Shown here piece by piece: positions 23,801 to 34,354 of a stretch of 64,000 nt of DNA. The DNA comes from Terebella lapidaria. Its lineage: Eukaryota; Annelida; Polychaeta; Terebellida; Terebellidae. Each line of letters opens with the position of its first letter. The first letter of the stretch is position 1. The notes beneath the pieces were generated by a model that was not told where the DNA came from, did no database searches, and saw nothing but the letters and a program-made list of their open reading frames with translations. Position numbers and translations under genes: made by a program. The stretch is taken from NCBI GenBank assembly GCA_949152475.1, contig OX424562.1, positions 4,154,001-4,218,000 on the forward strand, written 5' to 3'.

Positions 23801-26800
23801 AATATTCAACATATATCATTTCCTATAAGTTGACAATTGATTGCTAAGCTGTAAAGTCAATGATAAGCAAGATATTAGCCAATTTGTGCTCTGACCTTGA
23901 AAATGAGGTCAGAGGTCAAATTCAAGGTCATGAGAATATTCAGCATATATCATTTCCTATATGCGCACAATTGATTTCTAAGCTGTAAAGTCGATAGTAA
24001 GCCAGATATTGGCCATTTTGTACTATGACCTTGAAAATAAGGTCAAAGGTCAAATTCAAGGTCATCACAATATTCGGCGTATATCATTTCCTTTATGTCC
24101 ACAATTGATTCCTAAGCTGTAAAGTCGATAAGCGAGATATTGGCCATTTTGTGCTCTGACCTTGAAAATGAGGTCAGAGGTCAAAATCAAGGTCACGAAA
24201 ATATTCAGTATATATCATTTCCTATATGTCCACAATTGATTCCTAATCTCTAATCTCAATATTAAGTGAGATATTAGGCAAAATGTGTCCCATTATAAAG
24301 CATAGGGCGATTTAGCATGTGAAAGTCCCATTTGGGCCGAGTTTGGGGGCAGAATGGCCCACTTCAAGCGATTCAAGCGCAACAAAACTTATACAGCTCA
24401 CAGGGGTATATATGAGGAGTGTTATGCATCAACGAGATTAAAAGTTACTGAACAGATTTTGAGAAAACGACCGTCAAAGTCCAAAACTGGCCATTTTTCA
24501 ACTAAAATGGCCGATCTGACCTTGAAACCGAGGTCAGAGGTCAAATACAAGGTCACGAGAATATTCAGCATATATCATTCCCTATATGTCCACAATTGAT
24601 TCCTAGTCTCTAATCTCAATATTAAGTGAGATATTAGGCTTAATGTGTCCCATTATGAAGCATAGGAGAATTTAACATGGGAAAGTCCCATTTGGGCCGA
24701 GTTTGGCCCAAAATGGCCCACTTCGAGTGATTCAAGCGCGATGAAACTTATACACATCACAGGAGTACATATGAGGAGTGTTGTGTATCAAAAAGAAAAA
24801 AAGTTACTGAACAGTTTTTGAGAAAATGGCCGCCAAAGTCCAAAATCAGGCATTTTTCGTCGAAAACGGCCGCCATTTTGAAAATAGTGCGAAAATCGAA
24901 AAACTAAAAAAAAACTATCCTGGAAATATTTCTAGGTATTTTTGTGCAAAATTTCAGAAAGATTCGACCGTAAACTTTAAAGATAAAAATGTGAACGGAC
25001 GACGGATGGCTAGACGGACGACGGACGCAACGCCACGGCAATAGGTTATCGGACCAAAGGTCCGGTAACCTAAAAAAAATTAGCCCAAAGGCTAAGATAG
25101 GTTACCGGACAATTTTGGTTTGGATAATGGAATGTAACAGACCTTGAGATTTATCAATCAAGGTTATCAGTGTGAACATTATGACCATGAGATTTACCAA
25201 TCAAGGTCATCCATGTGAACTTCAATGTCACCATTACATGTACGGGTGCGGTATTTGATTTTCTATATGTTCATAATACAAAGATACGTCTGGGTGCAAG
25301 TGTACGTATAGGCCGCTCAGGGCAGGCCAATGTACACATTCTCAGTCAGACATTTGGCACTCAAGGTCATCTGAGGTCAAGTTCAAGGTCATCATTAGTT
25401 GTGCCATATATGTCTTCCTATATGTTCATAATGCAAACATAAGCCTTATCTGCAAGCATTTCATCTATAGAGGCAAATCTGGGCATTTTTTGACACAGAA
25501 ATGGCTGTTTTGACCTTTCAAGGTCATCCAAGGTCAAATTCAAGGTCACCACACAAGTTGCCATATATGACTTTCCATTTGAAAGTGCCAATTTCTAAGC
25601 TCTATCTTCAGGCGTTCTATGAGTACAGTTCTGGCAGCTCTCATTATGAAGGAAAAAATTGCCAACAATTTTCTAAGTCCAAACATTTTTTCAAAGGGTG
25701 ACATTTTTTTCCCCTGGAAATGGCCCAAAATGGATAGTAATGCGATTTGGGGTGAAAAAATTTTTTTTCGCCCACTCGTCAAAAATTCAAAATGGCCGCC
25801 ACACGCAGACCGGCGATTCAAGGGCAACCAAACTTATACACATCACAGAGGTCCATAAGGGGAATCTTTTGAAACAAAAATCTCAAAACCGTCTGAACAG
25901 TTTTCGAGAAAAGACAGACAAGGTGCAAATTTGGGCATTTTTCGACCCAAAAATGGCTGTTTTGACATTTCAAGGTCATCCAAGGTCAAATTCAAGGTCA
26001 CCACACAAGTCGCCATATATGACTTCCCATTTGAAAGTGCCAATTTCTAAGCTCTATCTTCAGGCGTTCTATGAGTACAGTTATGGCAGCTCCCATTATG
26101 AAGGAAAAAATTGCCAAAAATTTTCTAAGTTCAAAATTTTTTTCAAAGGGTGAAAAATTTTTTTTGCCTGGAAATGGCCCAAAATGGATAGTAATGCGAT
26201 TTGTGCCGCCTCGTCAAAAATTCAAAATGGCCGCCCCACGGAGACCGGCGATTCAAGGGCAACCAAACTTATACACATCACAGAGGTCCATAAGGGGAAT
26301 CTTTTGAAACAAAAATCTCAAAACTGTCTAAACAGTTTTTGAGAAAATGGCCGTCAAAGTCCAAAATTGGGCACTTTTCAACAAAAATGGCCGCCATTTT
26401 GAGGAAAATGCGAAAATCAAAAAACGAAAAAAAAACTTTCCTGGGAATATTTTTAGCTGTTTTTGTGCGAAATTTCAGAAAGATTCGACCGTAAACTTTA
26501 AAGATAAAAATGTGGACGGACGACAGACGACGGACGGACGGATGCCGGACGCAACGCCATGCCAATAGGTTATCGGACCATAGGTCCGGTAACCTAACAA
26601 TTGTAATTATTACGTTGACAATGGAAGTTAAACTACCGTCTTCCTCTGTCCTTTTGTGACCTCAAGCTCGATAACTACAAACAGAGAGATTGATATCAGA
26701 GTTGGCAGTCCATCTCTTCCATGTCTATGATTTATGCTACCTTTATTTAAATGCAGATTGCTTTCCCTGAAGTGGCATCAGTTGCTGGCTTTTTGTTTGA

Positions 26801-27295
26801 ATTCTTGAATGACTCAAATTTCAACTGGAAGCTGGAAATATGGAAAGTTTAATTTGTGAAAAATTTCCTGAACAACATTGCTACTTGAGACCACTTTTCC
26901 TAGGACTTCCCATCTTAGGTTGTAATTAGTAGACAATGTATCATGCACCTACTGTTTTATTGTTTGACACCGTGATCTGTTTGTTTTTACAGCACCACGA
27001 CTTTGTTAGTGAGCAGCCAGTCACGTTCTGGACCGAGCACAAGGACAAAATGCATGTGAGTTTCAACAAATATCTTGTAATTCTAGAATTGAACACATCA
27101 GATTTTCTCTACAGGCTTCATGTTTGCTGGACTATATCTATGAATATTTATATTTATTTGTTCTTCCAGGGAGTTTCTCAAATCAAGCCAACATTTGACT
27201 CACCATTTCGCAAAAACACAGCCTTCAGCAAACCCATTGATGAGTACATGGACCAACCCAAACCGCATGAAAGTGATTTGGTACCGAATATGTGA
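17795..27295 (+). CDS. SPAG8: SPAG8 orthologue, six exons
   Basis: Sperm-associated antigen 8 is a microtubule-inner protein of ciliary and sperm doublet microtubules. CDS exons: 17795-17884, 22420-22612, 22741-22786, 22916-23030, 26993-27055, 27170-27295. All have GT..AG borders and phases close to 633 nt (210 aa plus stop). Diagnostic motifs appear in the vertebrate order: NWVEERA across the exon 1/2 junction, EGHTGLL, MLEKLLYEQVSKEV (exons 3/4), MESVTHTDF, SEQPVTFW (exon 5), SPFRKNTAFSKPI (exon 6). The long N-terminal extension of the human protein is absent. Exon 4 could instead use an acceptor at 22870, which adds 15 residues in frame; the 22915 acceptor aligns better. Introns 1 and 4 are filled with mobile elements. 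AATAAA is at 27645-27650. Confidence 0.88.
18051..18134. repeat. 22-bp-arm hairpin in SPAG8 intron 1
   Basis: Arms AGTTGGGGAAAGGGGCAAAT.. (18051-18072) and their inverse (18113-18134) enclose a second palindrome, TTGTCAAATTTGACAA. Small foldback; no RNA-gene signature. Confidence 0.75.
18601..18791. mobile_element. About 190-bp MITE in SPAG8 intron 1
   Basis: Imperfect terminal inverted repeats of about 50 bp include GTGACGTGCCTATT and GAGCGGG..ACTTAA..GAGCACCCCC, mirrored at 18735-18791. No ORF. The target duplication is unclear. Confidence 0.6.
19120..20482 (+). mobile_element. F2 copy a: Helentron-like element
   Basis: The 5' end AGCTTACCGGCCCTTTGGGC folds with CCGATAAGCT, followed by a CGTCCGTCGTCCGTCG tract. 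The 3' end has GCCGGTAAGCT (the inverse of the 5' repeat), then a degraded hairpin AGCACCCTTG..TTATG. The interior has about three units of ~460 bp (ATGTGTATAAATTTCGTTGC at about 19319, 19786 and 20246), each with TGACCTTGAATTTGACCTT. It lies in SPAG8 intron 1. Non-coding. Confidence 0.7.
20542..22212 (+). mobile_element. F1 copy a: Helentron-like element
   Basis: The 5' end AGGTTACCGGACCTATGGTC folds with CGATAACCT, followed by the CGTCCGTC tract and TTTAAAGTTTAC. The 3' end has GTCCGGTAACC (inverse of the 5' repeat), then the terminal hairpin TTAGCCCTTGGGCTAA at 22197-22212, then T's. The interior has two ~454-bp units related to the F2 interior. One stretch near 21985-22045 (GCCGACTCGGCACTTCC, GAGTCGTAGAGCGAAACGGA) resembles the F3 147-bp unit, hinting at exchange between families. 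Lies in SPAG8 intron 1. Confidence 0.75.
22420..22612 (+). CDS. SPAG8: SPAG8 exon 2
   Basis: Acceptor GTTTCAG|AGAGCG and donor AAAG|GTGAGC. Reads RAVADMGLGDEAI, then QMLKEGHTGLL, then ENLTTFRVSYKKP. It contains the conserved H-x-GLL motif. Phase 0 in, phase 1 out. Confidence 0.85.
22741..22786 (+). CDS. SPAG8: SPAG8 exon 3 (46 nt)
   Basis: Acceptor TTCTTTACAG and donor AG|GTGAGC. Encodes GSKAEMLEKLLYEQV, matching the family's EAMLEMLL-type helix. Phase 1 in, phase 2 out. Confidence 0.8.
22916..23030 (+). CDS. SPAG8: SPAG8 exon 4
   Basis: Acceptor GAGCAG|CAAGG and donor GCT|GTAAGT. Encodes SKEVEAEFNAPPEQEP then MESVTHTDFNIADF, matching the SPAG8 KEVQAEQEP / ESVTHHDY block. The alternative acceptor at 22870 is also in frame. 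Confidence 0.8.
23282..25072 (-). mobile_element. F1 copy e, reversed, with 134-bp array
   Basis: Begins with the 3' hairpin TTAGCCCAAGGGCTAA and GGTTACCGGAC, and ends with the 5' hairpin (GGTTATCGGACC..GGTCCGGTAACC) at 25072. The interior has about seven 134-bp units (23330-24290), then the GGCCGCCATTTT region and the CGGACGACGG tract. It is separated from copy f by a run of about seven A's. Confidence 0.8.
25080..26596 (-). mobile_element. F1 copy f, reversed, with ~434-bp units
   Basis: 3' hairpin (TTAGCCCAAAGGCTAA) at 25080 and 5' hairpin ending CCTA at 26596. The interior has two ~434-bp units (GGCGATTCAAGGGCAACC at about 25812 and 26246) instead of 134-bp units. It is head-to-tail with copy e in the same orientation. 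Confidence 0.8.
26993..27055 (+). CDS. SPAG8: SPAG8 exon 5 (63 nt)
   Basis: Acceptor TTTTTACAG|CACCAC and donor CAT|GTGAGT. Encodes HHDFVSEQPVTFWTEHKDKMH. The EQPxTFW motif is the strongest short SPAG8 signature. Phase 0 both sides. Confidence 0.85.
27170..27295 (+). CDS. SPAG8: SPAG8 exon 6 (terminal)
   Basis: Acceptor TTCTTCCAG|GGAGTT. Encodes GVSQIKPTFDSPFRKN then TAFSKPIDEYMDQPKP and ends LVPNM-stop. The GVSxI..DSPFRKN..FS.P block matches the C-terminal part of SPAG8. The 3' UTR follows, with AATAAA at 27645-27650; no further gene was seen before 27898. Confidence 0.85.
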   Translation, partial: GVSQIKPTFDSPFRKNTAFSKPIDEYMDQPKPHESDLVPNM

Positions 27296-28056
27296 ATGGA
27301 ACTTGATTTGTCAACCATTGATTTGTCATGAGCTTCATCTTCATCACTCATCTATTTAATGAATTCAATACACACTGTAACCATGGTAGCCGTGTGGCAA
27401 ATTGTCCATATCTTATCTGTTTCTATATCAATATACATGGTGTCGAAGAGAGAGAAACTTGTGTGAAACAAAATTGTCAGATTCGAGATATGGTATCTTG
27501 TTGCTGAGGCAATGAGAAGACTGCAACTATTTTATTTGGAAAATTGACATGTTTTATTAATGTTACCATATATTTACCTGTGGATATCATTTTGAAGCAA
27601 AAAGTTATTTGTTATATTATCGGAATCCTAACTTCGAGAAAATCAATAAATAGATTTTTTGCAGCATTGTTTTGCGGGTTTCACACCATATGTACAGATT
27701 CAAGTGATCATATTTCAGTTCAATATTACATTGAACAAGAACTTAAACATGTAGTGATTTATTTACGTGATAATTTGTTCCATTTTATTCTACGTCAATT
27801 TCAATATTTTGTGCAGGATTACTCATTGAAAATGATGTATTCCAAAGGCTATTAGAAAGGTTAGAGAAATTTGGAGTTTTGAGCCACAACTGTTTTTAGG
27901 TTACTGGACCTATGGTCCGATAACCTATTGCCGTGGCGTTGCGTCCGTCCATCGTCGTCCGTCCACATTTTTATCTTTAAAGTTTACGGTCCAATCTTTC
28001 TGAAAATTTGGGAAAAGATACCTTCAAATAATTCGAGAACGAGGTATGTTTTAGTT

Positions 28057-30161
28057 AAGGCATTTCGGCAGAAATGCCTTTATGGTTTTAGCAGAATTTT
28101 TTTTTTTTTTTTCTTCCACCACTTTTGGTTTCCGGACGATAACTTTAGATTGCCTTGACGGATCCTCGTCAAATTTTCACCACAAGTCAGAAATGATATG
28201 TGGAAGAACCCTATTCTTTTTGAGCCGGATCCGAGGTCCGTGAGGTCCGTGAGGATGAAATCAAGGCTAATTTTGAGACTTGGTTTCCGGACGATAACTG
28301 GAAAAATATTTACGCAATAGTTGCAGAACTCTGCATGGAGGTTCATATGCCACCAGGGAAGAACCCTATTGATTTTGGGATCGATCCGTCAAACGACCTT
28401 TGATCTAGAGGTCGAAATAATTTTTTGCGGATTCATCCTTGAGGCTTCCTGCATATCTCAGAAACCGTGCATCGTAGAGCGAAACGGACGTTATTTTCGG
28501 ACTCGTCGCCCTAGACAAACATCTCTAGGGTGTATTATTTTTTTTGATCCGGCTCCGAGGTCCGTGAGGTCCTTGAGGATGAAATCGAGGCTGATCTTGA
28601 AACTTGGTTTCCGGACGATAACTCGAAAAATATTCAGGCAATAGTTGCAGAATTTTGCACGGAGGTTTATATATCAACAGGGAAGAACCCTATTGATTTT
28701 GGGATCGATACGTCAAACTACCTTTGACCTAGAGGTCGAAATAATTTTTTGCTGAGTCATCCTTGAGGCATCCTGCATATCTCGGAAACGATGCGTCGTA
28801 GAGCGAAACGGACGTTATTTTCGGACTCGTCGCCCTAGACAAACATGTCTAAGGGGTATTATGGATGAACTTTGACCTTGACCCGAAATTTTTTTGCCGA
28901 GCCGGCATTTTTCGTTTTCGTCGATATCTCGGAAACGGTGCGTCGTAGAGCGAAACGGACGTTATTTTCGGACTCGTCGTCCTAGACAAACATGTCTAAG
29001 GGGTATTATTGATAAACTTTGACCTTGACCCAAAATTTTTTTGCCGAGTCGGCATTTTTCGTTTTCGTCGATATCTCGGAAACGGTGCTTCGTAGAGCGA
29101 AACGGACGTTATTTTCGAACTCGTCGCCCTAGACAAACATGTCTTAAGGGTATTATGGATGAACTTTCACCTTGACACGAAATTTTTTTGCCGAGTCGGC
29201 ATTTTTCGTTTTCGTCGATATCTCGGAAACGGTGCTTCGTAGAGCGAAACGGACGTTATTTTCGGACTCGTCGCCCTAGACAAACATGTCTAAGATGTAT
29301 TATGGATGAACTTTGACCTTGACCCCAAATTTTTTTGCCGAGTCGGCATTTTTCGTTTTCGTCGATATCTCGGGAACGGTGTGTCGTAGAGCGAAACGGA
29401 CATTATTTTCGGACTCGTCGCCCTAGACAAACATGTCTAAGGTGTATTACGGATGAACTTTGACCTTGACCCGAAATTTTTTTGCCGACTCAGCATTTTT
29501 CGTTTTCGTCGATATCTCGGAAACGGTGCGTCGTAGAGCGAAACGGACGTTATTTTCGGACTCGTCACCCTAGACAAACATGTCTTAACGGTATTATGGA
29601 TGAACTTTCACCTTGACACGAAATTTTTTGGCCGAGTCGGCATTTTTTGTTTTCGTCGATATCTCGGAAACGGTGTGTCGTAGAGCGAAACGGACATTAT
29701 TTTCGAACTCGTCGCCCTAGACATGTCTAAGGGGTATTATGGATGAACTTTGACCTTGACCCGAAATTTTTTTGCCGAGTCGGCATTTTTCGTTTTCGTC
29801 GATATCTCGGGAACGGTGTGTCGTAGAGCGAAACGGACGTTATTTTCGGACTCGTCGCCCTAGACAAACATGTCTAAGGGGTATTATGGATGAACTTTGA
29901 CCTTGACCCGAAATTTTTTTGCCGAATCGGCATTTCTCGTTTTCGTCGATATCTCGGGAACGGTGTGTCGTAGAGCGAAACGGACGTTATTTTCGGACTT
30001 GTCGCCCTAGACAAACATGTCTAAGGCGTAAGGGGTATTATTTTAACGGTAAATTTTTTTGCGGAGTCGACATTTTTCATTTTCGTCGATATCTAGTATA
30101 TATTATAAATTAATCATCACACCGAAATGCCTCCAAGGCATCTTTAGGCCTTGACGTCTAG
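28057..30161 (+). mobile_element. F3 copy b with long 147-bp array
   Basis: 5' hairpin AAGGCATTTCGGCAGAAATG. 3' CCGAAATGCC, then the hairpin, then GACGTCTAG at 30161. Two ~330-bp units come first, followed by a regular 147-bp array from about 28780 to 30100. This is the most uniform F3 copy and therefore probably the youngest. Inserted in F1 copy b. Confidence 0.75.
28780..30100 (+). repeat. 147-bp tandem array in F3 copy b
   Basis: About nine units. Marker ATGGATGAAC-type words start at 28861, 29008, 29155 and 29302, an exact 147-bp period. Each unit has TGACCTTGAC, GTCGATATCTCGG, GTAGAGCGAAACGGACGTTA and CTAGACAAACATGTCT. Open frames are repeat translations. Confidence 0.9.
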
Positions 30162-31560
30162 TTTTCTTAGTTTTTAATATTTTTCAAAATGGCGGCCATT
30201 TTCGTCGAAAAACGGTCAACTTTGGACTGTCTGATCAGATTTGAAATTTTGGTTTCAAAAGATTCCCCTTATGTACCTCTGTGATGTGTATAAGTTTGGT
30301 TGCCCTTGAATCGCCGGTCTGCGTATGGTGGCCATTTTGAATTTTTGACGGGTCGGCGAAACAAAAAAATTTCGGCCCAAATCGCATTACTATCCATTTT
30401 GGCCCATTTCTAGGCAAAAAAAAAATATTCACGATAATTTGGACTTTTAATTTGGACCACTTTTTTCCTTCATAATGGGAGCTGCCAGAACTGTACTCAT
30501 AGAACGCCTGAAGATAGAGCTTAGAAATTGGCACTTTCTAATAGGAAGTCATATATAGCGACTTGTGTGGTGACCTTGAATTTGACCTTCGATGACATTG
30601 AAAGGTCAAAACAGCCATTTTTGGGTAAAGAAATGCCCAAATTTGCCTCTGTAGATGAAATGCTTGCAGATAGAGCTTATTTTTGCATTATGAACATATA
30701 GGAAGACATATATGGTGCAACTAATGATGACCATCAACTTGACCTCAGATGACCTTGAGTGCCAAATGTCTGACTCAGAATGTGTAAGTTGGCCTGAGCA
30801 ACCTAAACCCTTGCACTCCGATATATCTTTGTATTATGAACATATAGAAAATCAAATTTCGCAAACGTACATGTAATGGTGACATTGAAGTTCGCACAGA
30901 TGACCTTGATTGGTAAATCTCAAGGTCATATGTTCACACTGATAAACTTGATAGGTCTGTTACCTGCCATGGCTAAACCAAAATTGTCCAGTAACCTATC
31001 TTAGTGTTTGGTCTAGCTTTTTTTTCACAAAATTGCTGTTTTGATCTTTCAAGGTCACTCAAGGTCAAATTCAAGATCACCACTGAAATCACCAGTATAA
31101 TGTAACTTCACATTTGAATATGTCAATATTTAAGCTCTATCTTGACGTACGGCATAGGAGTTTAATCCGCACAGTTCCCATTTTGAAGAGAAAATAGATG
31201 AAATTCAATTCTGCAAATCCAAAATATTTTCAATAACAACAAAAAACATAGCACCAAGGGTGCTGTAGCTTACCGGCAATCATGAGAATTGCACAGAGTA
31301 TTGATTTTCCAACATATAAATTGTTACACTGATCTTAAACTCTATTGTCAAAATATGTTTGGAAATGTTGCCGGAAACACATTTTCTGTATGGATTATAA
31401 TACCGTATCAAGTTACATCTTGAAAGATTTTTCTCGATCATGACATACATTCACAGACTGTCGACTCAAAGGCAATAAAACTTCTACACTTCACAATGGT
31501 CCAAATACAAGTAGTCCAAAACAATTTATCAAAGGCCAAAAAAAGTATTGTTTTTTTTTT

Positions 31561-32065
31561 AGGTTACCGGACCTATAACCTATTGCCATAGCGTCGCGTC
31601 CGTCGTCGTCGTCGTCGTCTACATTTTTGTCTTTAAAGTTTACAGTTGAATCATTCTGAAATTTTGCACAGAGGGAGGTATTTTTTATTTTTTCATTTTC
31701 AATTTTTTGGCAAAATGGCTGCCATTTTTGACGGAAAATGGCCAATTTTGGACTTTAACATTCATTTTCTCAAAATGGCTAATATCTTGTTTATTATGAA
31801 CTTGGGATTCAGCTTGGGATTCAATTGTGGACATAATTATGCCGAATATTCTGTAGACCTTTAATTTGATTTTTGATTTCATGGGACATAATGACTAATA
31901 TGTCTTTTTAATTTATAGCTTAGTAATCAATTCTGAGCATATAGGAAATCATATATGCTTAATACTCTCGTGATTTTGATTTTAACCAGGGACCTTATTT
32001 TCAAGGCCACGGGACAAAATAACTATTATGTATTGTCCGGTAACCTATCTTGGCCCTTGGGCTAA
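31561..32065 (+). mobile_element. F1 copy c, short (505 bp)
   Basis: 5' AGGTTACCGGACCTATAACC (hairpin shortened) with a GTCGTCGTCGTC run. 3' GTCCGGTAACCTATCTTGG then CCCTTGGGCTAA. It has lost most of its interior. Inserted in a T-tract of F2 copy b in the opposite orientation. Confidence 0.75.
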
Positions 32066-32339
32066 TTTTTTTTGCTGGAAATGGCTCAAAACGAATAGTG
32101 ACTTGATTTGGGACCAAAAAATTTTTTTTCACCGACCCGTCAAAAAATAAAAATGGTCGCCACACGCAGACCGGCGATTCAAGGGCAATGAAACATACAC
32201 ATCATGAGGGGAATGTTTCAAAACAAAAATCTCAGAACTGATCAGACAGTTTTTGAGAAAATGGCCATCAAAGTCCAAAATTGGCCATTTTTCGGCAAAA
32301 ATGGCCACCAAATCAGCAAAAACGATTGAATAAAAAAAA

Positions 32340-34354
32340 TTAGCCCAAGGGCTAAGAAAGGTTACCGGAAGAACGTTTAGTTTTAAAACAACATTTATCA
32401 TCAAAATTGCCTTACCTTTCAAGGTCAATCGAGGTCCAATTTACGGTCACCATTGAAATATATGATTTCCCATTTGATATTACCAATATTTAGGCTCTAC
32501 CTTGAAGTGTTCTAGGAGTTTACTCCATACATGTACAGCTCTCGTTATGAAGGAAGAATATCAAAGGTCAAATTCAAGGTCATAACAATATTCACAATAT
32601 GTATTTCATATGTAAACAATTGATTCCTGAGCCATAATGTTGCTAACAAACAAGATATTACCCATTTTGTGCTTTGAGCAAAGGTCAAATTCAAGGTTAC
32701 ATGTATGAAAATATTTAGCTTATATCAGTTCCAAAATGACTAATATCAGATATTAGTCATTTTGTGCTCTGACTTTGAAAATAAGGTCAAGTTCAAAGTC
32801 ATGACAATATTCAGCACATATCATTTCTTGGGTGTTCATAATTGATTCCCAAGCTGTAAAGTCAATAATAAGCGAGATAATAACTATTTTGTTCTGTGAC
32901 CTTAAAAATGAGGTCGAAGGTCGAATTCCAAATCCTGAGAATATTCGGTATGCATCATTGACTATGTGTCCATAGTTGATTCCTAACCTATTAAGCTGAT
33001 ATTAGTCATTTTGTGTTATTAGTAGTCAAATTCAAGGTCATCAAAATATTCAGTGTATATCAGTGTGTCCACAATTGGTTCCCGAGCTAAAAAAAAATCA
33101 ATAGAGAAGCAAGATATTAGCCATTTTGTCCTGTGACCTTGAAAATGAGGTCAAAGATCGAATTCAAGGTCATGGCAATATTCAGCATATATCATTTTCT
33201 ATATGTTCACAATTGATTCCTAGGCTGTAAAGTCGACAATAAGCGAGATATTAGTCATTTTGTCCTATGACCTTGAAATTTCGGTCAAAGGTTAAATTCA
33301 AGGTCACAAGAATAATCTGTATATATTATTTCCTATATGTTCATAATTGATTTCTAAGCTGTAAAGTCGATAATAAGCGAGATATTAGACATTTTGTCCT
33401 GTGACCTTGAAAATTAGGTCAAAGGTCAAATTCAAGGTCACGACAATATTCAGAATATATCATTTCCTATATGTGCACAATTGATTCCTAAGCTGTTGAG
33501 TCGGAAATAAGCAAGATATTAGCCATTTTGTCCTGTGACCTTGAAAATGAGGTCAAAAGTCAAATTCAAGGTCACTAGAATATTCAGCATATATCATTTC
33601 CTATATGTTCACAATTGATTCCTAAGCTGTAAAGTCGATAATAAGCAAGATATTAGCCATTTTGTCCTGTTGACCTTGAAAATGAGGTCAAAAGTCAAAT
33701 TCAAGGTCACTAGAATATTCAGCATATATCATTTCCAATATGTTCACAATTGATTCCTAAGCTGTAAAGTCGCTAACAAGCAAGATATTCGCCATTTTGT
33801 CCTGTGACCTTGAAAATGAGGTCAAAAGTCAAATTCAAGGTCATGAGAATGTTCAGCATATATCATTTCCTATACGTCCACAATTGATTCCTCATCTCTA
33901 ATCTCAATGTTAAGTGAGATATTTGGAAAAATGTGCCCCATTATAAAGCATAGGAGAATTTAACATGGGAAAATTCCATTTGGGCCGAGTTTGGGCCCAA
34001 AATGGCCCACTTCGAGCGATTCAATGGCAACGAAACTTACACATTTCATAGGATACTACCAGTATGAGGAGTGTTATGCATCAAGAAGAAAAAAAGTTAC
34101 AGAACAGATTTTGAGAAAACGACCGTCAAAGTCAAAAAAATTGGCCGTTTTTCGTCAAAAAGGGCCGCCATTCTGAAAAAAAATTGTGAAAATCAAAAAA
34201 CTAAATACCTCCCTCTCGAAACATTTTTGGGCATTTTTGTGCAAAATTTCAGAAAAATTCGATTGTAAACTTTAAAGATAAAAATGTAGACGTACGACGA
34301 CGACGGACGCAACGCCAGGGCAATAGGTTATCAGACCAAAGGTACAGTGACCTG
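32340..34354 (-). mobile_element. F1 copy g, reversed, with 134-bp array
   Basis: 3' hairpin TTAGCCCAAGGGCTAA at 32340. Degraded 5' end (GGTTATCAGACC..GGTACAGTGACC) near 34354. Carries a 134-bp array at about 32560-33920, the most regular in the window. Confidence 0.7.
32560..33920 (-). repeat. 134-bp tandem array
   Basis: CATTTTG markers at 33122, 33256, 33390, 33524, 33658 and 33793 give a 134-135-bp period. Each unit has TGACCTTGA, then AGGTCAAAGGTCA, then TCAAGGTCA within about 39 bp (for example 33402-33440), followed by ATATATCATTTCCTATATG and AATTGATTCCTAAGCTGTAA. Confidence 0.9.

Larger units (their letters stand above)
23108..26729. mobile_element. hAT-like MITE split by two F1 insertions
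   Basis: Terminal inverted repeats CATAAACATAGAAGAGAG / inverse, with a perfect 8-bp target duplication ATTTATGC (23100-23107 and 26730-26737). The two halves (23108-~23281 and ~26597-26729) together correspond to the uninterrupted 312-bp copy at 3507-3818. Everything between is two F1 elements. Lies in SPAG8 intron 4. Confidence 0.85.
27898..31016 (+). mobile_element. F1 copy b, interrupted by F3 copy b
   Basis: 5' hairpin AGGTTACTGGACCTATGGTC at 27898. The 3' end GTCCAGTAACCTATCTTAG with a degraded hairpin ends near 31016. F3 copy b (28057-30161) sits between TATGTTTTAGTT and TTCTTAGTTTTT. Interior units resemble those of copy a. Confidence 0.7.

Noticed and set aside
23330-24290. 134-bp arrays considered as a CRISPR-like or satellite centromere array
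   Set aside because: Units are contiguous without unique spacers and always sit inside F1 elements, apart from the orphan block at 39608-39897; the genome is animal.
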